Assembly: GCA_951813255.1 (NCBI GenBank)
Contig: OX638353.1
Span: 3,272,782 to 3,336,781, forward strand
Direction of reading: 5' to 3'
Origin: an uncultured Dehalococcoidia bacterium
GTDB taxonomy: Bacteria; Chloroflexota; Dehalococcoidia; Lucifugimonadales; JAAXIE01
Length of the DNA: 64,000 nucleotides
The notes beneath the pieces are model-generated. The model was given only the letters and a program-made list of their open reading frames with translations. It did not search any database and was not told where the DNA came from. The position numbers were made by a program, and so were the translations under genes. Positions 34,639-42,765 of the stretch are shown here, in pieces. Each line of letters starts with the position of its first letter. The stretch's first letter is position 1.

Positions 34639-35490
34639 ATGGGAAGACAGATCACCGTCAGAGACATACGCGCCATGAAGCAGTCTGGGGAGAAAATCCC
34701 CATGGTCACCGCCTACGACTACACCACCGCCTACCAAGCCGACCAAGCTGGCATCCCTCTGCTGCTCGTCGGCGACAGCCTCGGGATGGTAGTCCTAGGC
34801 TACGACTCCACTATCCCAGTCACCATCGAGGACATGGTGCACCACACCAAGGCAGTGGTCCGGGGAGCCAAGAGGGCGCATGTGGTATCCGACCTTCCCT
34901 TCATGTCCTATCAGGTCAGTGAGGAGATTGCCCTGAGCAACGCCGCCCGCCTCCTTCAGGAAGGCGGAGCCCACTCGGTGAAGCTCGAAGGCGGCGAGCG
35001 GATTGCCTCCACTGTCGACCGCATTGTCGGCTGCGGCATCCCTGTCATGGGCCACCTAGGTCTCACTCCCCAGTCCATACACGGGCTGAGCGGGTATCAT
35101 GCCCAAGGCCGCGTGGCCCAGGAAGCGACTCAGATGATACGAGACGCCCGCGCGCTGGAGGATGCTGGCGCTTATGCTGTCGTCCTGGAGTTAGTCCCGG
35201 ATTCCTTGGCCGGCGTAATTTCTCGAGAACTCTCCATTCCCACCATCGGCATCGGCGCCGGAGCCCTGTGCGACGGACAGGTTCAGGTCGTCCATGACAT
35301 GCTGGGCCTCTACACCCAGTTCATGCCCAAGCACGCCAAGCGTTTCGCCCACCTCGGCGACGACATGACTAGCGCCTTTCGCTCCTTCATAGACGAGGTC
35401 AAGGAAGGCTTATTTCCTACGGAAAAAGAGAGTGTGGAGATGGACCCTGAAGTGCTACGCTCGGTAACCGCCTCTCTGCCCTCACGCTGA
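34639..35490 (+). CDS. panB: 3-methyl-2-oxobutanoate hydroxymethyltransferase
   Basis: A 283-aa enzyme making ketopantoate from 2-oxoisovalerate and methylene-tetrahydrofolate, the first committed step to pantothenate. Magnesium ligands are D46 in LLVGDSLGMV and D85 in VVSDLPFMSY; KLEGG (115-119) carries the general-acid region. The FAHLGDDM and GIGAG motifs are also typical. Length is standard. It is 2 nt after the DUF2520 gene and 5 nt before panC. Confidence 0.95.
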   Translation: MGRQITVRDIRAMKQSGEKIPMVTAYDYTTAYQADQAGIPLLLVGDSLGMVVLGYDSTIPVTIEDMVHHTKAVVRGAKRAHVVSDLPFMSYQVSEEIALSNAARLLQEGGAHSVKLEGGERIASTVDRIVGCGIPVMGHLGLTPQSIHGLSGYHAQGRVAQEATQMIRDARALEDAGAYAVVLELVPDSLAGVISRELSIPTIGIGAGALCDGQVQVVHDMLGLYTQFMPKHAKRFAHLGDDMTSAFRSFIDEVKEGLFPTEKESVEMDPEVLRSVTASLPSR

Positions 35491-35495
35491 ATCTC

Positions 35496-36338
35496 ATGCG
35501 CCTCATAGAATCCAAGACCGAGATGTGGCAGGCCTGCTCGGCCTCTTCCCGCCCATTGGGCCTCGTCCCCACCATGGGGTCGCTCCACCCCGGCCACATG
35601 GCCCTCGTGGAACGCGCCCGGACCGAATGCGCCACCGTCGCAGCCACTATCTTCGTCAATCCCACCCAGTTCGGCCCCAACGAGGACCTCGATTCATATC
35701 CCCGCACCTTGGAGCGCGACCTGTCCATGCTGGAACAAGCCGGTGTCGACCTCGTCTTCACTCCGAGCTCCGCCGAGATTTACCCTCGCGGCTTCAACAC
35801 TTGGGTCGATGTCCTAGGCTCGGCCCAAGGCATTGAAGGGCTGTACCGCCCCGGCCACTTTCGGGGCGTCGCCACCGTGGTTGCCAAACTGCTGAACATA
35901 GCCCGTCCCGACCGTGCCTATTTCGGCCAGAAGGACGGCAATCAGACCGCGGTAATACGCCAACTCGCCCGCGACCTCGACATGATGACCGAAATCGTGG
36001 TGATTCCTACAGTTCGAGAGCCCAGCGGCCTCGCCTACAGCAGCCGCAACGCCTACCTCGACCCCTACCAACGGGCTGCTGCTGATGTCATCTATCGCGC
36101 CCTGGCCCATGCCAGTACTCTCTACGCCTCTGGCCAACGCCACGCGGCGACCATCACCGACGAAGTCCGCAACATGATCAACTCCGAGCCGCTGGTCAAC
36201 GGCATCGACTACGTCAGCATCACCGACGCTGAGTCCATGAATGAGGTCGAATGGGTTGAACGGGCAGCCATGCTCGCAGTAGCCGTCCACATAGGTGGCA
36301 CCCGCTTGATCGACAATATCGTTCTCGGGCAAGAGTGA
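35496..36338 (+). CDS. panC: Pantothenate synthetase
   Basis: A 280-aa ATP-dependent ligase joining pantoate and beta-alanine. It has VPTMGSLHPGHMALVE (HPGH at 31-34, ATP site), IFVNPTQFGPNEDLDSYPR, YFGQKDGNQ and SSRNAYL, all canonical. It is the last gene of the plus-strand pan unit and runs convergently towards modC. panD (beta-alanine supply) is not in the window. Confidence 0.95.
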   Translation: MRLIESKTEMWQACSASSRPLGLVPTMGSLHPGHMALVERARTECATVAATIFVNPTQFGPNEDLDSYPRTLERDLSMLEQAGVDLVFTPSSAEIYPRGFNTWVDVLGSAQGIEGLYRPGHFRGVATVVAKLLNIARPDRAYFGQKDGNQTAVIRQLARDLDMMTEIVVIPTVREPSGLAYSSRNAYLDPYQRAAADVIYRALAHASTLYASGQRHAATITDEVRNMINSEPLVNGIDYVSITDAESMNEVEWVERAAMLAVAVHIGGTRLIDNIVLGQE

Positions 36339-36361
36339 CGAGACCGTTCCAGCCTCAGCCC

Positions 36362-37459
36362 TTAGTCCAGAAGCATCACTGAACTAGACTTCACAATCAG
36401 GTACGCGTCCTGTCCCCTGTGCAACTGCAACGCACTCGCCGCCTCGGGGGTGACCTCCACCACCAGCGGGACCCCGCAATCGGCATACACCATCACCCGT
36501 CCTTCAACGCGATGCACATCGCTGATAGTCGCAGGCAGGATGTTCTGCGCACTGATCCGAGGCGGCCGGTCCAAGGCCACGATGATATCCCCGGCCCGTA
36601 TGGAGACCGAGATGATGTCCCCCTGCCCTATCCCGTCAGTCATGGAATGAGGGTCCACAACGTAAAGAGGGTGCTCCCCCAAGGCCGACACTATCGTCCC
36701 GCTGTCCGCACGCCGGTCAGTCACAACCACATCCAGCAGGTTCTCCACGCCCGCACCCTCCATCAGTGACCGTATGCCCGGCTGCACCAAGGCATCGCGT
36801 ACAGGCTCGAAGGTCACCTGCCGGCCTCGGTCCAGCACCAAGGCTTGGCCGCTGATGGCCAGCACCTCCGAAATGGAGTGAGAAACGTAGACCATGGGTA
36901 TGGACAGCTGGGTGTGTACTGCCTTCAAGTAGCGCAGCACTCGGCCCCGCAGCCCCATGTCCAGTGAGCTTAGCGGCTCGTCCAACAATAGTAATGACGG
37001 CGAGGTCGCGAGCGCCCGGGCCAGTGCGACCCTCTGCCTCTCGCCTCCCGATAGAGAATCGGGCCGGCGCTCCACCAAGTGTCCCAGCTCCAGAAGTTCC
37101 ACCAAATCTTCGGGTGATATGGCCCTCTCGTGAGGCGGGCGTAGCTTGTATCCGTAGCGGATGTTCTCGCCCACCGACATATGCGGGAATAACAGCCCAT
37201 CCTGGAAGATGTAGCCGATCCCCCGTCCCTCGGGAGGCACCTTCACCTTGGGCCTTGAAGAGTACAATGTGCGTCCGTCGAGCGTGATGATGCCCGAATC
37301 AGGCATGGTGAAGCCTGCGATGCAGTTCAGCACAGTGGTCTTTCCACTTCCCGAAGGTCCGAACACCGCGGTGACACCCGGAGGAAAGGTGGCATCCACC
37401 TCCAAATAGAAGCCGGGATAACTCTTGGAGAAGGCGAGCCGTAGGTAGTCTTGCTCCAT
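36362..37459 (-). CDS. modC: Molybdate/tungstate ABC transporter ATP-binding protein
   Basis: A 365-aa ATPase with Walker A GPSGSGKT (34-41), signature LSGGERQRVALARAL and Walker B LLLLDEPLSSLD. A C-terminal TOBE/MOP-type domain (about 300-365, QNILPATISDVHRVEGRVMV) is characteristic of ModC. It lies 2 bp after modB on the same strand. The substrate is presumably molybdate or tungstate. modA is not next to it but about 8 kb away (45354-46256). Confidence 0.9.
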   Translation of the reverse strand: MEQDYLRLAFSKSYPGFYLEVDATFPPGVTAVFGPSGSGKTTVLNCIAGFTMPDSGIITLDGRTLYSSRPKVKVPPEGRGIGYIFQDGLLFPHMSVGENIRYGYKLRPPHERAISPEDLVELLELGHLVERRPDSLSGGERQRVALARALATSPSLLLLDEPLSSLDMGLRGRVLRYLKAVHTQLSIPMVYVSHSISEVLAISGQALVLDRGRQVTFEPVRDALVQPGIRSLMEGAGVENLLDVVVTDRRADSGTIVSALGEHPLYVVDPHSMTDGIGQGDIISVSIRAGDIIVALDRPPRISAQNILPATISDVHRVEGRVMVYADCGVPLVVEVTPEAASALQLHRGQDAYLIVKSSSVMLLD

Positions 37460-37461
37460 GA

Positions 37462-38133
37462 CTAGTAGGCCCTTCGGTGCACCAGGTGGTGGTGCAGGAG
37501 CAGAGCGCCGAACGCAAGAATCAGGGAGACTGCGATTAAGCGCACCGCAGCCCCGTCATCTCCCGTCTCGATACGGTTGAACAAGGCCAGCGGTATGGTC
37601 TGCGTTCGCCCCGGGATATTCCCAGCTACCACGATGGTCGCCCCGAACTCCCCAAGCCCGCGGGCGAAAGCCAGCAGCACCGCCGCCAGTATCCCCCGGC
37701 GCGCAAGCGGGACCGTCACACCGAAGAAGGTACGCAACGGCCCGGCCCCCAAGGTGCGCGACGCGAATTCCAGCCGTGGGTCCACATTGGCCATAGCCAC
37801 CTCAATGGCCCGCACCATCAGGGGCAGCGAAACCAACCCTGCAGCAAGAGCCGCCGCCACCCACGTGAACACAACATCGACCCCAAACAGGTCATGCAGA
37901 AGCTGCCCAATGGGCCCGTTGCGCCCCAACAGGATAAGTAGGAAATAGCCGGTGACCACGGGAGGCAGCACCAGTGGAAAGGTCACCAGCGTGTCGAGAA
38001 GCGCCTTACCCCGTATGGACGATTTGGCAAGCAGCCAGCCCACCAGAAGAGCGATGGGCAGCCCGATGAGGGTGCCCACCACGGCCACGCGCAGGGAAAG
38101 GGCGATGACCTCCCACTCGGCGGAAGAGAGCAA
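37462..38133 (-). CDS. modB: Molybdate/tungstate ABC transporter permease
   Basis: A 223-aa permease with five hydrophobic segments and the EAA loop LEFASRTLGAGPLRTFFGVTVP-like text around residues 120-142 (core: ASRTLGAGPLRTFF), typical of ModB. The start is TTG at 38133, the only start in frame close to the homologous N-terminus. The upstream gene (decarboxylase-like) ends at 38140, so translation may be coupled to it. Confidence 0.9.
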   Translation of the reverse strand: MLSSAEWEVIALSLRVAVVGTLIGLPIALLVGWLLAKSSIRGKALLDTLVTFPLVLPPVVTGYFLLILLGRNGPIGQLLHDLFGVDVVFTWVAAALAAGLVSLPLMVRAIEVAMANVDPRLEFASRTLGAGPLRTFFGVTVPLARRGILAAVLLAFARGLGEFGATIVVAGNIPGRTQTIPLALFNRIETGDDGAAVRLIAVSLILAFGALLLHHHLVHRRAY

Positions 38134-38139
38134 CTGGCA

Positions 38140-39075
38140 TCACGAAAGTGAAAGCGTGCTGGGAGCGAAGACCTCTTCCGGCGCCACCTTGCGGGTCAGC
38201 ACCTTCTGCTCGATGTTGAAGTCGACGAAGGTCTCGATTGTCTTGCGGTTGGCCTCTACTCCAAAGGGCAGCGGGTCGCCTCCCGCCAGCTGTCCCATGT
38301 CGGATATGGCTTGGTCGGCCGCTTCAAGTTGCCCGCTCCCGCTCAAGCGCTGCATATAGCTCTCCTTGGCCTCCTTGAAACAGCGGAACAACTCCTCAGG
38401 CAGCCACGGATTCGCCTCCATCACCTCGTTCTTCATCACGATGGTGTGGTTGATGGGGAACACACCCGTCTCCTGCATGAATCCGACAGCGGCCTGCCGG
38501 GCGTCAGGTATCAACGGCTTGACGTCAGGGTCATCCGCCCGGCCCGCGCCTATGGCAGCATCAATCTCGCCCGCCACCAGCATAGCCGCCAAGTCGTCAC
38601 TCTCTGCCGATACCACGTTTGACGGGTGCTGGTACTCCGCAACATGTTCATCGCCCGATAGCACCCAGGTCACCTTGTCCAGATTCACTCCATACGCCGA
38701 ACTGAGAATACCCCGTACCCACACCCCGGTAGTCACCGTATAACCCCGCACACCCACGCGACGCCCCTCCAAGTCTTTCGGCGAGGTGATGCCCGACCGC
38801 GTGTTGTACAGGATGGCCCCATGATGAAAGCCACGCACCACAAAAGCCGGTATGGCAGTGATGTGCTTGTCATGCGCCCTAGCGCACAGGTACGTGGAGA
38901 GCGCCATCTCCGACACATCGAACTCCATCCCCCGTATCATGCGCCGGAATATGGCAATCACCGGGTTCACTTCGATGTGCTCCATCGAAATCTGCTCCGA
39001 CGCCACGGTGCCATCCTTCAATGGAGTGGTGTGGCCGTAGTTGCCAATAGCGGTTTTCAGCGTTAGTGCCGCCAT
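38140..39075 (-). CDS. 4,5-dihydroxyphthalate-decarboxylase-like protein
   Basis: A 311-aa protein with the periplasmic-binding-protein fold family text of dihydroxyphthalate decarboxylases: LKTAIGNYGHTTPLKDG, EFDVSEMALSTYLCAR, and GRRVGVRGYTVTTGVWVRGIL. There is no signal peptide, so it is cytosolic and enzyme-like rather than a binding protein, despite sitting directly upstream of modB/modC where modA would be expected. AGGAGAG precedes the ATG. With phthalate-type Rieske enzymes nearby, decarboxylation of an aromatic diol acid is a reasonable but unproven role. Confidence 0.8.
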   Translation of the reverse strand: MAALTLKTAIGNYGHTTPLKDGTVASEQISMEHIEVNPVIAIFRRMIRGMEFDVSEMALSTYLCARAHDKHITAIPAFVVRGFHHGAILYNTRSGITSPKDLEGRRVGVRGYTVTTGVWVRGILSSAYGVNLDKVTWVLSGDEHVAEYQHPSNVVSAESDDLAAMLVAGEIDAAIGAGRADDPDVKPLIPDARQAAVGFMQETGVFPINHTIVMKNEVMEANPWLPEELFRCFKEAKESYMQRLSGSGQLEAADQAISDMGQLAGGDPLPFGVEANRKTIETFVDFNIEQKVLTRKVAPEEVFAPSTLSLS

Positions 39076-39086
39076 ATTGCGCTCTC

Positions 39087-40094
39087 CTACTTCATCCTTG
39101 AATAGACCTTGCGGTGGTTCCCCTCGGTGATCTTGTGCCTGTCCTCGTCGCTCAACCAGTCAATCCCATTGAACAGAGGCACCAAGTCCTCGAAGTTGCG
39201 CCCCGTCTCCGGATCGGTGGCGTTCACCGCGCCGAACATCTCCGTAGCGAACAGGACGTTGTCCACGCCCACCTTCTTGATGAGCAACTCCATGCCATCC
39301 TGGTCGTAGATAGCCATGTCCCAGTAGACCTGCCTAGCCGCCTCCTCAAAAGGCTTGATCCCATTGCGCGTATGCGTCCCGCGATGCCGGTTCCACTGGT
39401 ATGGGATCGCTCCGCCACCATGAGGAATGATCAGCTTCAGCTTGGGGAAATCCTCAAACACCCGTGAGCCCAGCAGTTCAACAGCCGCATTGTGGTGCTC
39501 GCAGATGTAGTAGGAACTGGTCACATGGAATGCCGGGTTCATCGACGCGCTCGCATGCACCGTCCCCGGCACGTCCAGTTGCTCCATCTTCTCCCACAAA
39601 GGGTACCACCACTCGCTGGCCATCGAAGGCGTCAGAGGCTCCAGCCCTCCCGCAATGTTGGGGTTGACGTTACAGGCAACGAACCCTAACTCGTTCACGC
39701 ACCTCTCAAGCTCGTCCACCCATCGCTCCGGTGGCACAGGCTCGCCCCTCTTGGGGTCCATGGCTTGGGGAAGCTGGCATACAGGGCTCACCCTGTCGGG
39801 CCAAGTGGCCCCAATTCGCCCGATGATGTCGTTGCACGCCATCGACCAGTATCGGCTGATAAGCTCCCCACCAAACTGGTGCCCCATGGCCGAGGCCTGC
39901 GGTGAGAACATCAGGCGGTCGATGCCCGTTTCATCCATGCGCTGGAACTGGCTTGCCATGGTGCGCTCCAGCTGCTCGTCGCTCACCTGCAGCCGCGCGG
40001 GAGCAGGCCGGGAGAAGTTGGTAATCTGCTGGCCCCGGTACTGCTGCAACTGTGGCGGTGCAGTGGTGTAGTGGGCATGGGCGTCAATGATCAT
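39087..40094 (-). CDS. Amidohydrolase family protein (ACMSD-like)
   Basis: A 335-aa TIM-barrel metal-dependent hydrolase or decarboxylase of the aminocarboxymuconate-semialdehyde decarboxylase group. It begins MIIDAHAHYT (metal ligands H6, H8), with FPKLKLIIPHGGGAIPYQ and FATEMFG near the C-terminus (typical FGSD is replaced by ATEMFG). The ATG at 40094 has AGGAGG six nt upstream and overlaps the DnaJ-like gene's stop as ATGA; the start at 40133 is less likely. Probably acts on a ring-cleavage product. Confidence 0.85.
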   Translation of the reverse strand: MIIDAHAHYTTAPPQLQQYRGQQITNFSRPAPARLQVSDEQLERTMASQFQRMDETGIDRLMFSPQASAMGHQFGGELISRYWSMACNDIIGRIGATWPDRVSPVCQLPQAMDPKRGEPVPPERWVDELERCVNELGFVACNVNPNIAGGLEPLTPSMASEWWYPLWEKMEQLDVPGTVHASASMNPAFHVTSSYYICEHHNAAVELLGSRVFEDFPKLKLIIPHGGGAIPYQWNRHRGTHTRNGIKPFEEAARQVYWDMAIYDQDGMELLIKKVGVDNVLFATEMFGAVNATDPETGRNFEDLVPLFNGIDWLSDEDRHKITEGNHRKVYSRMK

Positions 40095-41461
40095 CTCTTG
40101 CCTCCTATGAGGAACGGTAGCCTCAGTGTCCATGGGAGTCTAGAAGCCACATACTTTGGGCCCTTGGTCGATGTAATCCGATTCAACTGGAAGTGTTTGC
40201 CCTTATAGCAAAACTGGTGTAACACCAAATCATAAGCCTGCACCTCTCTCTGCCGCGAGGCTATGTCCTGGCCTCTGAGGGCTCCGAATTCTTTCTTCTC
40301 CCGGTTCACTGCCCGTCCATGTAGACCCTGGAAATGTTTGGCCTTAAGTCCATTTGGGAATTGGTTCGGAGCTAGATCGCCTACGTTGAAGGTCACCTTT
40401 CTGTCAGGCGAAAACGTCCTCTTGATGATGATTGCTCGTACCAGTTTGCGATCTCCCTTGCAAAGGTCGCATTTCAGTTTGCCATTCCCGCGACATTTGT
40501 TGCATTCACGGCGCCCCTTCCCGTCACAACGTTCGCATCTCGTCTCACCCTGGCCTCGGCAGTCTGGGCACCGTACCCTGTATCTGCCGACTCCTTTGCA
40601 AGAAGCGCATTTCTTAGGACCGCTAAATCCCCAAGTGCACTCCTCACAGTCCCTTACGTGGTATCCCTTTCCGCAACAAGAACGGCACGGCATTTCGCGA
40701 TCGCAAGAGACCGTCCCTTTCTCACATTCGCCGCACGTCCGGTCTCCCTTTCCCCCGCAGCCGTAACAGTCTATCTCCCACCGCTGGCTCAGGATTTCAA
40801 GGGTCTCCTTCTTAAAAATGTTGGGCTTGTAGTTTAGGTCCGTCCAGTATCTGTCAGCTTCCCTGCGCCTCAAGTCTCTCTCTGTTCTCGTGTCTCGCAT
40901 AGTAAGAGTCTCGACAGTAGTCTTATAGCAGACCGCGGTATCTCCGCCTCTGGCCTCGACGCTTGCTGCAAACTCTTTCGGCAAGAAGAATCGTCGTCTT
41001 ATCCACGATAATTGCCAGTACCATTGGTTGAGCAGTTCATCGGCGCTTACACGCTTTTTGCCGACATCCCTATTTGGTGCCGCCGACGGTCTTACCCTTG
41101 CCGGGCTTTCCTCTGCATCTTCCTTGGTGTTGCTGGGATGGCATTCCGCATTTGGTGCCGCCGACGGTCTTGCCCTTGCCGGGCTTTCCTCTGCATCTCC
41201 CTTGGTGTTGCTGGGATGGTATTCCGCGGTGGAATTGCCATTGAGCCCCAGCTTTGCATCGTAAGCCTTGCGTGCTGCTGGATCCTTCAGCACTGTCCAA
41301 GCCTCATTGATCCTCTTCATACGCTCGTGAGCGCCAGGGGAAGGGTCCATGTCGGGATGATACAGTTTGGACATCTGCCTGTACGCAGCATCCACTAAGT
41401 TCGGTGGTGCTGATGGTTGCACCTGCAAGACCTCGTAATAGTTCTGCCCCGATGCAGTCAT
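40091..41461 (-). CDS. DnaJ-domain protein with extended CxxCxGxG zinc-finger region
   Basis: A 456-aa protein starting at the ATG at 41461 (GGAGAG upstream). Residues 6-70 form a J domain with the HPD motif (35-37). A linker with two 26-residue tandem repeats (HPSNTKGDAEESPARARPSA-like) follows. Then a variable domain, then a cysteine-rich block of about nine CxxC pairs (CYGCGGKGDRTCGECEKG and on), longer than the four of DnaJ. It lacks the rest of DnaJ's substrate-binding domain. A specialised co-chaperone or RNA/protein-binding role is possible. It is first in the minus-strand unit ending with modC. Confidence 0.75.
   Translation of the reverse strand: MTASGQNYYEVLQVQPSAPPNLVDAAYRQMSKLYHPDMDPSPGAHERMKRINEAWTVLKDPAARKAYDAKLGLNGNSTAEYHPSNTKGDAEESPARARPSAAPNAECHPSNTKEDAEESPARVRPSAAPNRDVGKKRVSADELLNQWYWQLSWIRRRFFLPKEFAASVEARGGDTAVCYKTTVETLTMRDTRTERDLRRREADRYWTDLNYKPNIFKKETLEILSQRWEIDCYGCGGKGDRTCGECEKGTVSCDREMPCRSCCGKGYHVRDCEECTWGFSGPKKCASCKGVGRYRVRCPDCRGQGETRCERCDGKGRRECNKCRGNGKLKCDLCKGDRKLVRAIIIKRTFSPDRKVTFNVGDLAPNQFPNGLKAKHFQGLHGRAVNREKKEFGALRGQDIASRQREVQAYDLVLHQFCYKGKHFQLNRITSTKGPKYVASRLPWTLRLPFLIGGKR
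41065..41222 (-). repeat. 78-bp tandem repeat inside the DnaJ-like gene
   Basis: Two consecutive near-identical 78-bp units encode 26-residue repeats of the type HPSNTKxDAEESPARxRPSA. They occupy the linker between the J domain and the rest of the protein and keep the reading frame. A likely variable-length linker. Confidence 0.8.
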
Positions 41462-41671
41462 TGTGGTGCTCTCTCCGCAACTAGGATGGGGCGGTCTGGA
41501 GGTCGAAAGAACCACTCTCTTGGAACCGGAACCCCTACAGGGGTAGAAGGGGTCATTATAGCAGAAGAAGATACCAGTCCTTGGTAGGCCTGCGACCTTC
41601 TGCTAGAATCGGCCCAAGACCAGCGACAGCTTTCCCCACCGAAAACTACCGTCTCTGACAGGAGTTGCACC

Positions 41672-42535
41672 ATGGCAGAAATCCCCCGGCTGAACGGCGT
41701 CATCAAGGCACTGGAGGAGGGCAAGACGGCCTTCGCTCCCTTTAGCAATCCCGACATCGAAGCCGCCACCGCCTTGGGCTCGTCCAAGTTCGACGGCGTG
41801 GTCTACGAGATGGAGCACGGCCCTTTCGACTCCCCCACACTGCGTGACACCCTCCAGTTCATGTTGAGCCGTCGTCAGATCCTCGACAGCGGCACCTTGG
41901 CCCCCGCAGTCACACCCATGGTTCGCATCCCGCCCAACGGCGGTGAGATGAACCAGTGGATTGCCAAGCAGGTGCTGGACCTCGGCGTCTACGGTATCGT
42001 GTTTCCCCATGTCAGCTCGGTTGATGAGGCTTGGAATGCTGTCCGCGCCTGCCGCTACCCCCGCCTCCCAGAGGCCCCCCTCTACAACCCACCCGGCATC
42101 CGCGGCGATGCCCCCACCCGGGCCGCCCGCTACTGGGGTTTGGGGCAACAGGAATACTATGCACGGGCCGATGTCTGGCCCCTCGCTCCTCAGGGCGAGG
42201 TGCTGGTCATCATCCAGTGCGAAGAAGTCCGCGCCATCGACAACCTGCCCGCCATCCTCAAGGAAGTTCCCGGTATCGGGGTCGTTCTCATCGGAGAGGG
42301 TGATCTCAGCCAGGAACTCGGCCGTCCCCGCGACTACGAACATCCCGTCGTTCAGGACGCCATCACCACCATCCTCAACACCTGCAAGGAGCACAACGTA
42401 GTCTGCGGCCACCCTCATCCCGACGCCCAGAACATGGACCGCCTCGTCGAGCAGGGGTTCCGCTTCCTCATGCCCCCTGCCGGCCGCTCCTTCGCCCTCC
42501 TCGAGAAGGGCTGGCAACTCACCAGTCGGAGCTAG
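41672..42535 (+). CDS. HpcH/HpaI-family aldolase
   Basis: A 287-aa class II (metal-dependent) pyruvate aldolase relative, with text such as FDGVVYEMEHGPFDSPTLRD (the usual D-x-E-H-G), VIIQCEEVRAIDNLPAIL and VVLIGEGDLSQELGRP. Members cleave 2-keto-3-deoxy sugar acids or 4-hydroxy-2-oxo acids. AGGAG precedes the ATG. Located between the DnaJ-like gene (divergent) and a Rieske oxygenase on the same strand, it may act late in aromatic-ring breakdown. Confidence 0.87.
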   Translation: MAEIPRLNGVIKALEEGKTAFAPFSNPDIEAATALGSSKFDGVVYEMEHGPFDSPTLRDTLQFMLSRRQILDSGTLAPAVTPMVRIPPNGGEMNQWIAKQVLDLGVYGIVFPHVSSVDEAWNAVRACRYPRLPEAPLYNPPGIRGDAPTRAARYWGLGQQEYYARADVWPLAPQGEVLVIIQCEEVRAIDNLPAILKEVPGIGVVLIGEGDLSQELGRPRDYEHPVVQDAITTILNTCKEHNVVCGHPHPDAQNMDRLVEQGFRFLMPPAGRSFALLEKGWQLTSRS

Positions 42536-42554
42536 GCGAATATTCGAGGCGCCA

Positions 42555-42587
42555 ATCGGCACTCTCCCTCGGAGGGAGAATGCCGAT
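42555..42587. repeat. Imperfect palindrome upstream of a Rieske gene
   Basis: ATCGGCA and TCTCCCTC pair with GAGGGAGA and TGCCGAT with a single mismatch between. It lies 20 bp after the aldolase stop in a 230-bp gap. It lacks a T tract, so it is an unlikely terminator; it resembles the palindrome at 57731-57765 in style (a CCCTC/GAGGG core) and may be a dispersed palindromic element. Confidence 0.5.
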
Positions 42588-42765
42588 AAAAGCTGTTCGC
42601 GGCTGCGTGCCACGTACTATTGAGGGTCAGTTGTATGAAGAGGCTGGGATCTCGCGGGCTTGGGGTGCGGCGAGTGAGGCTCGAGTGTGTGCCTCGCGAT
42701 CTAACCGCGAAGCGGCAGGCTATGGCAATCCAGCACAATACAAAAGAAGCGGGAGGACAAGCACC

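Noticed and set aside
41603..42613. 336-codon minus-strand frame
   Set aside because: It is antisense to the HpcH/HpaI aldolase, whose family motifs are clear.
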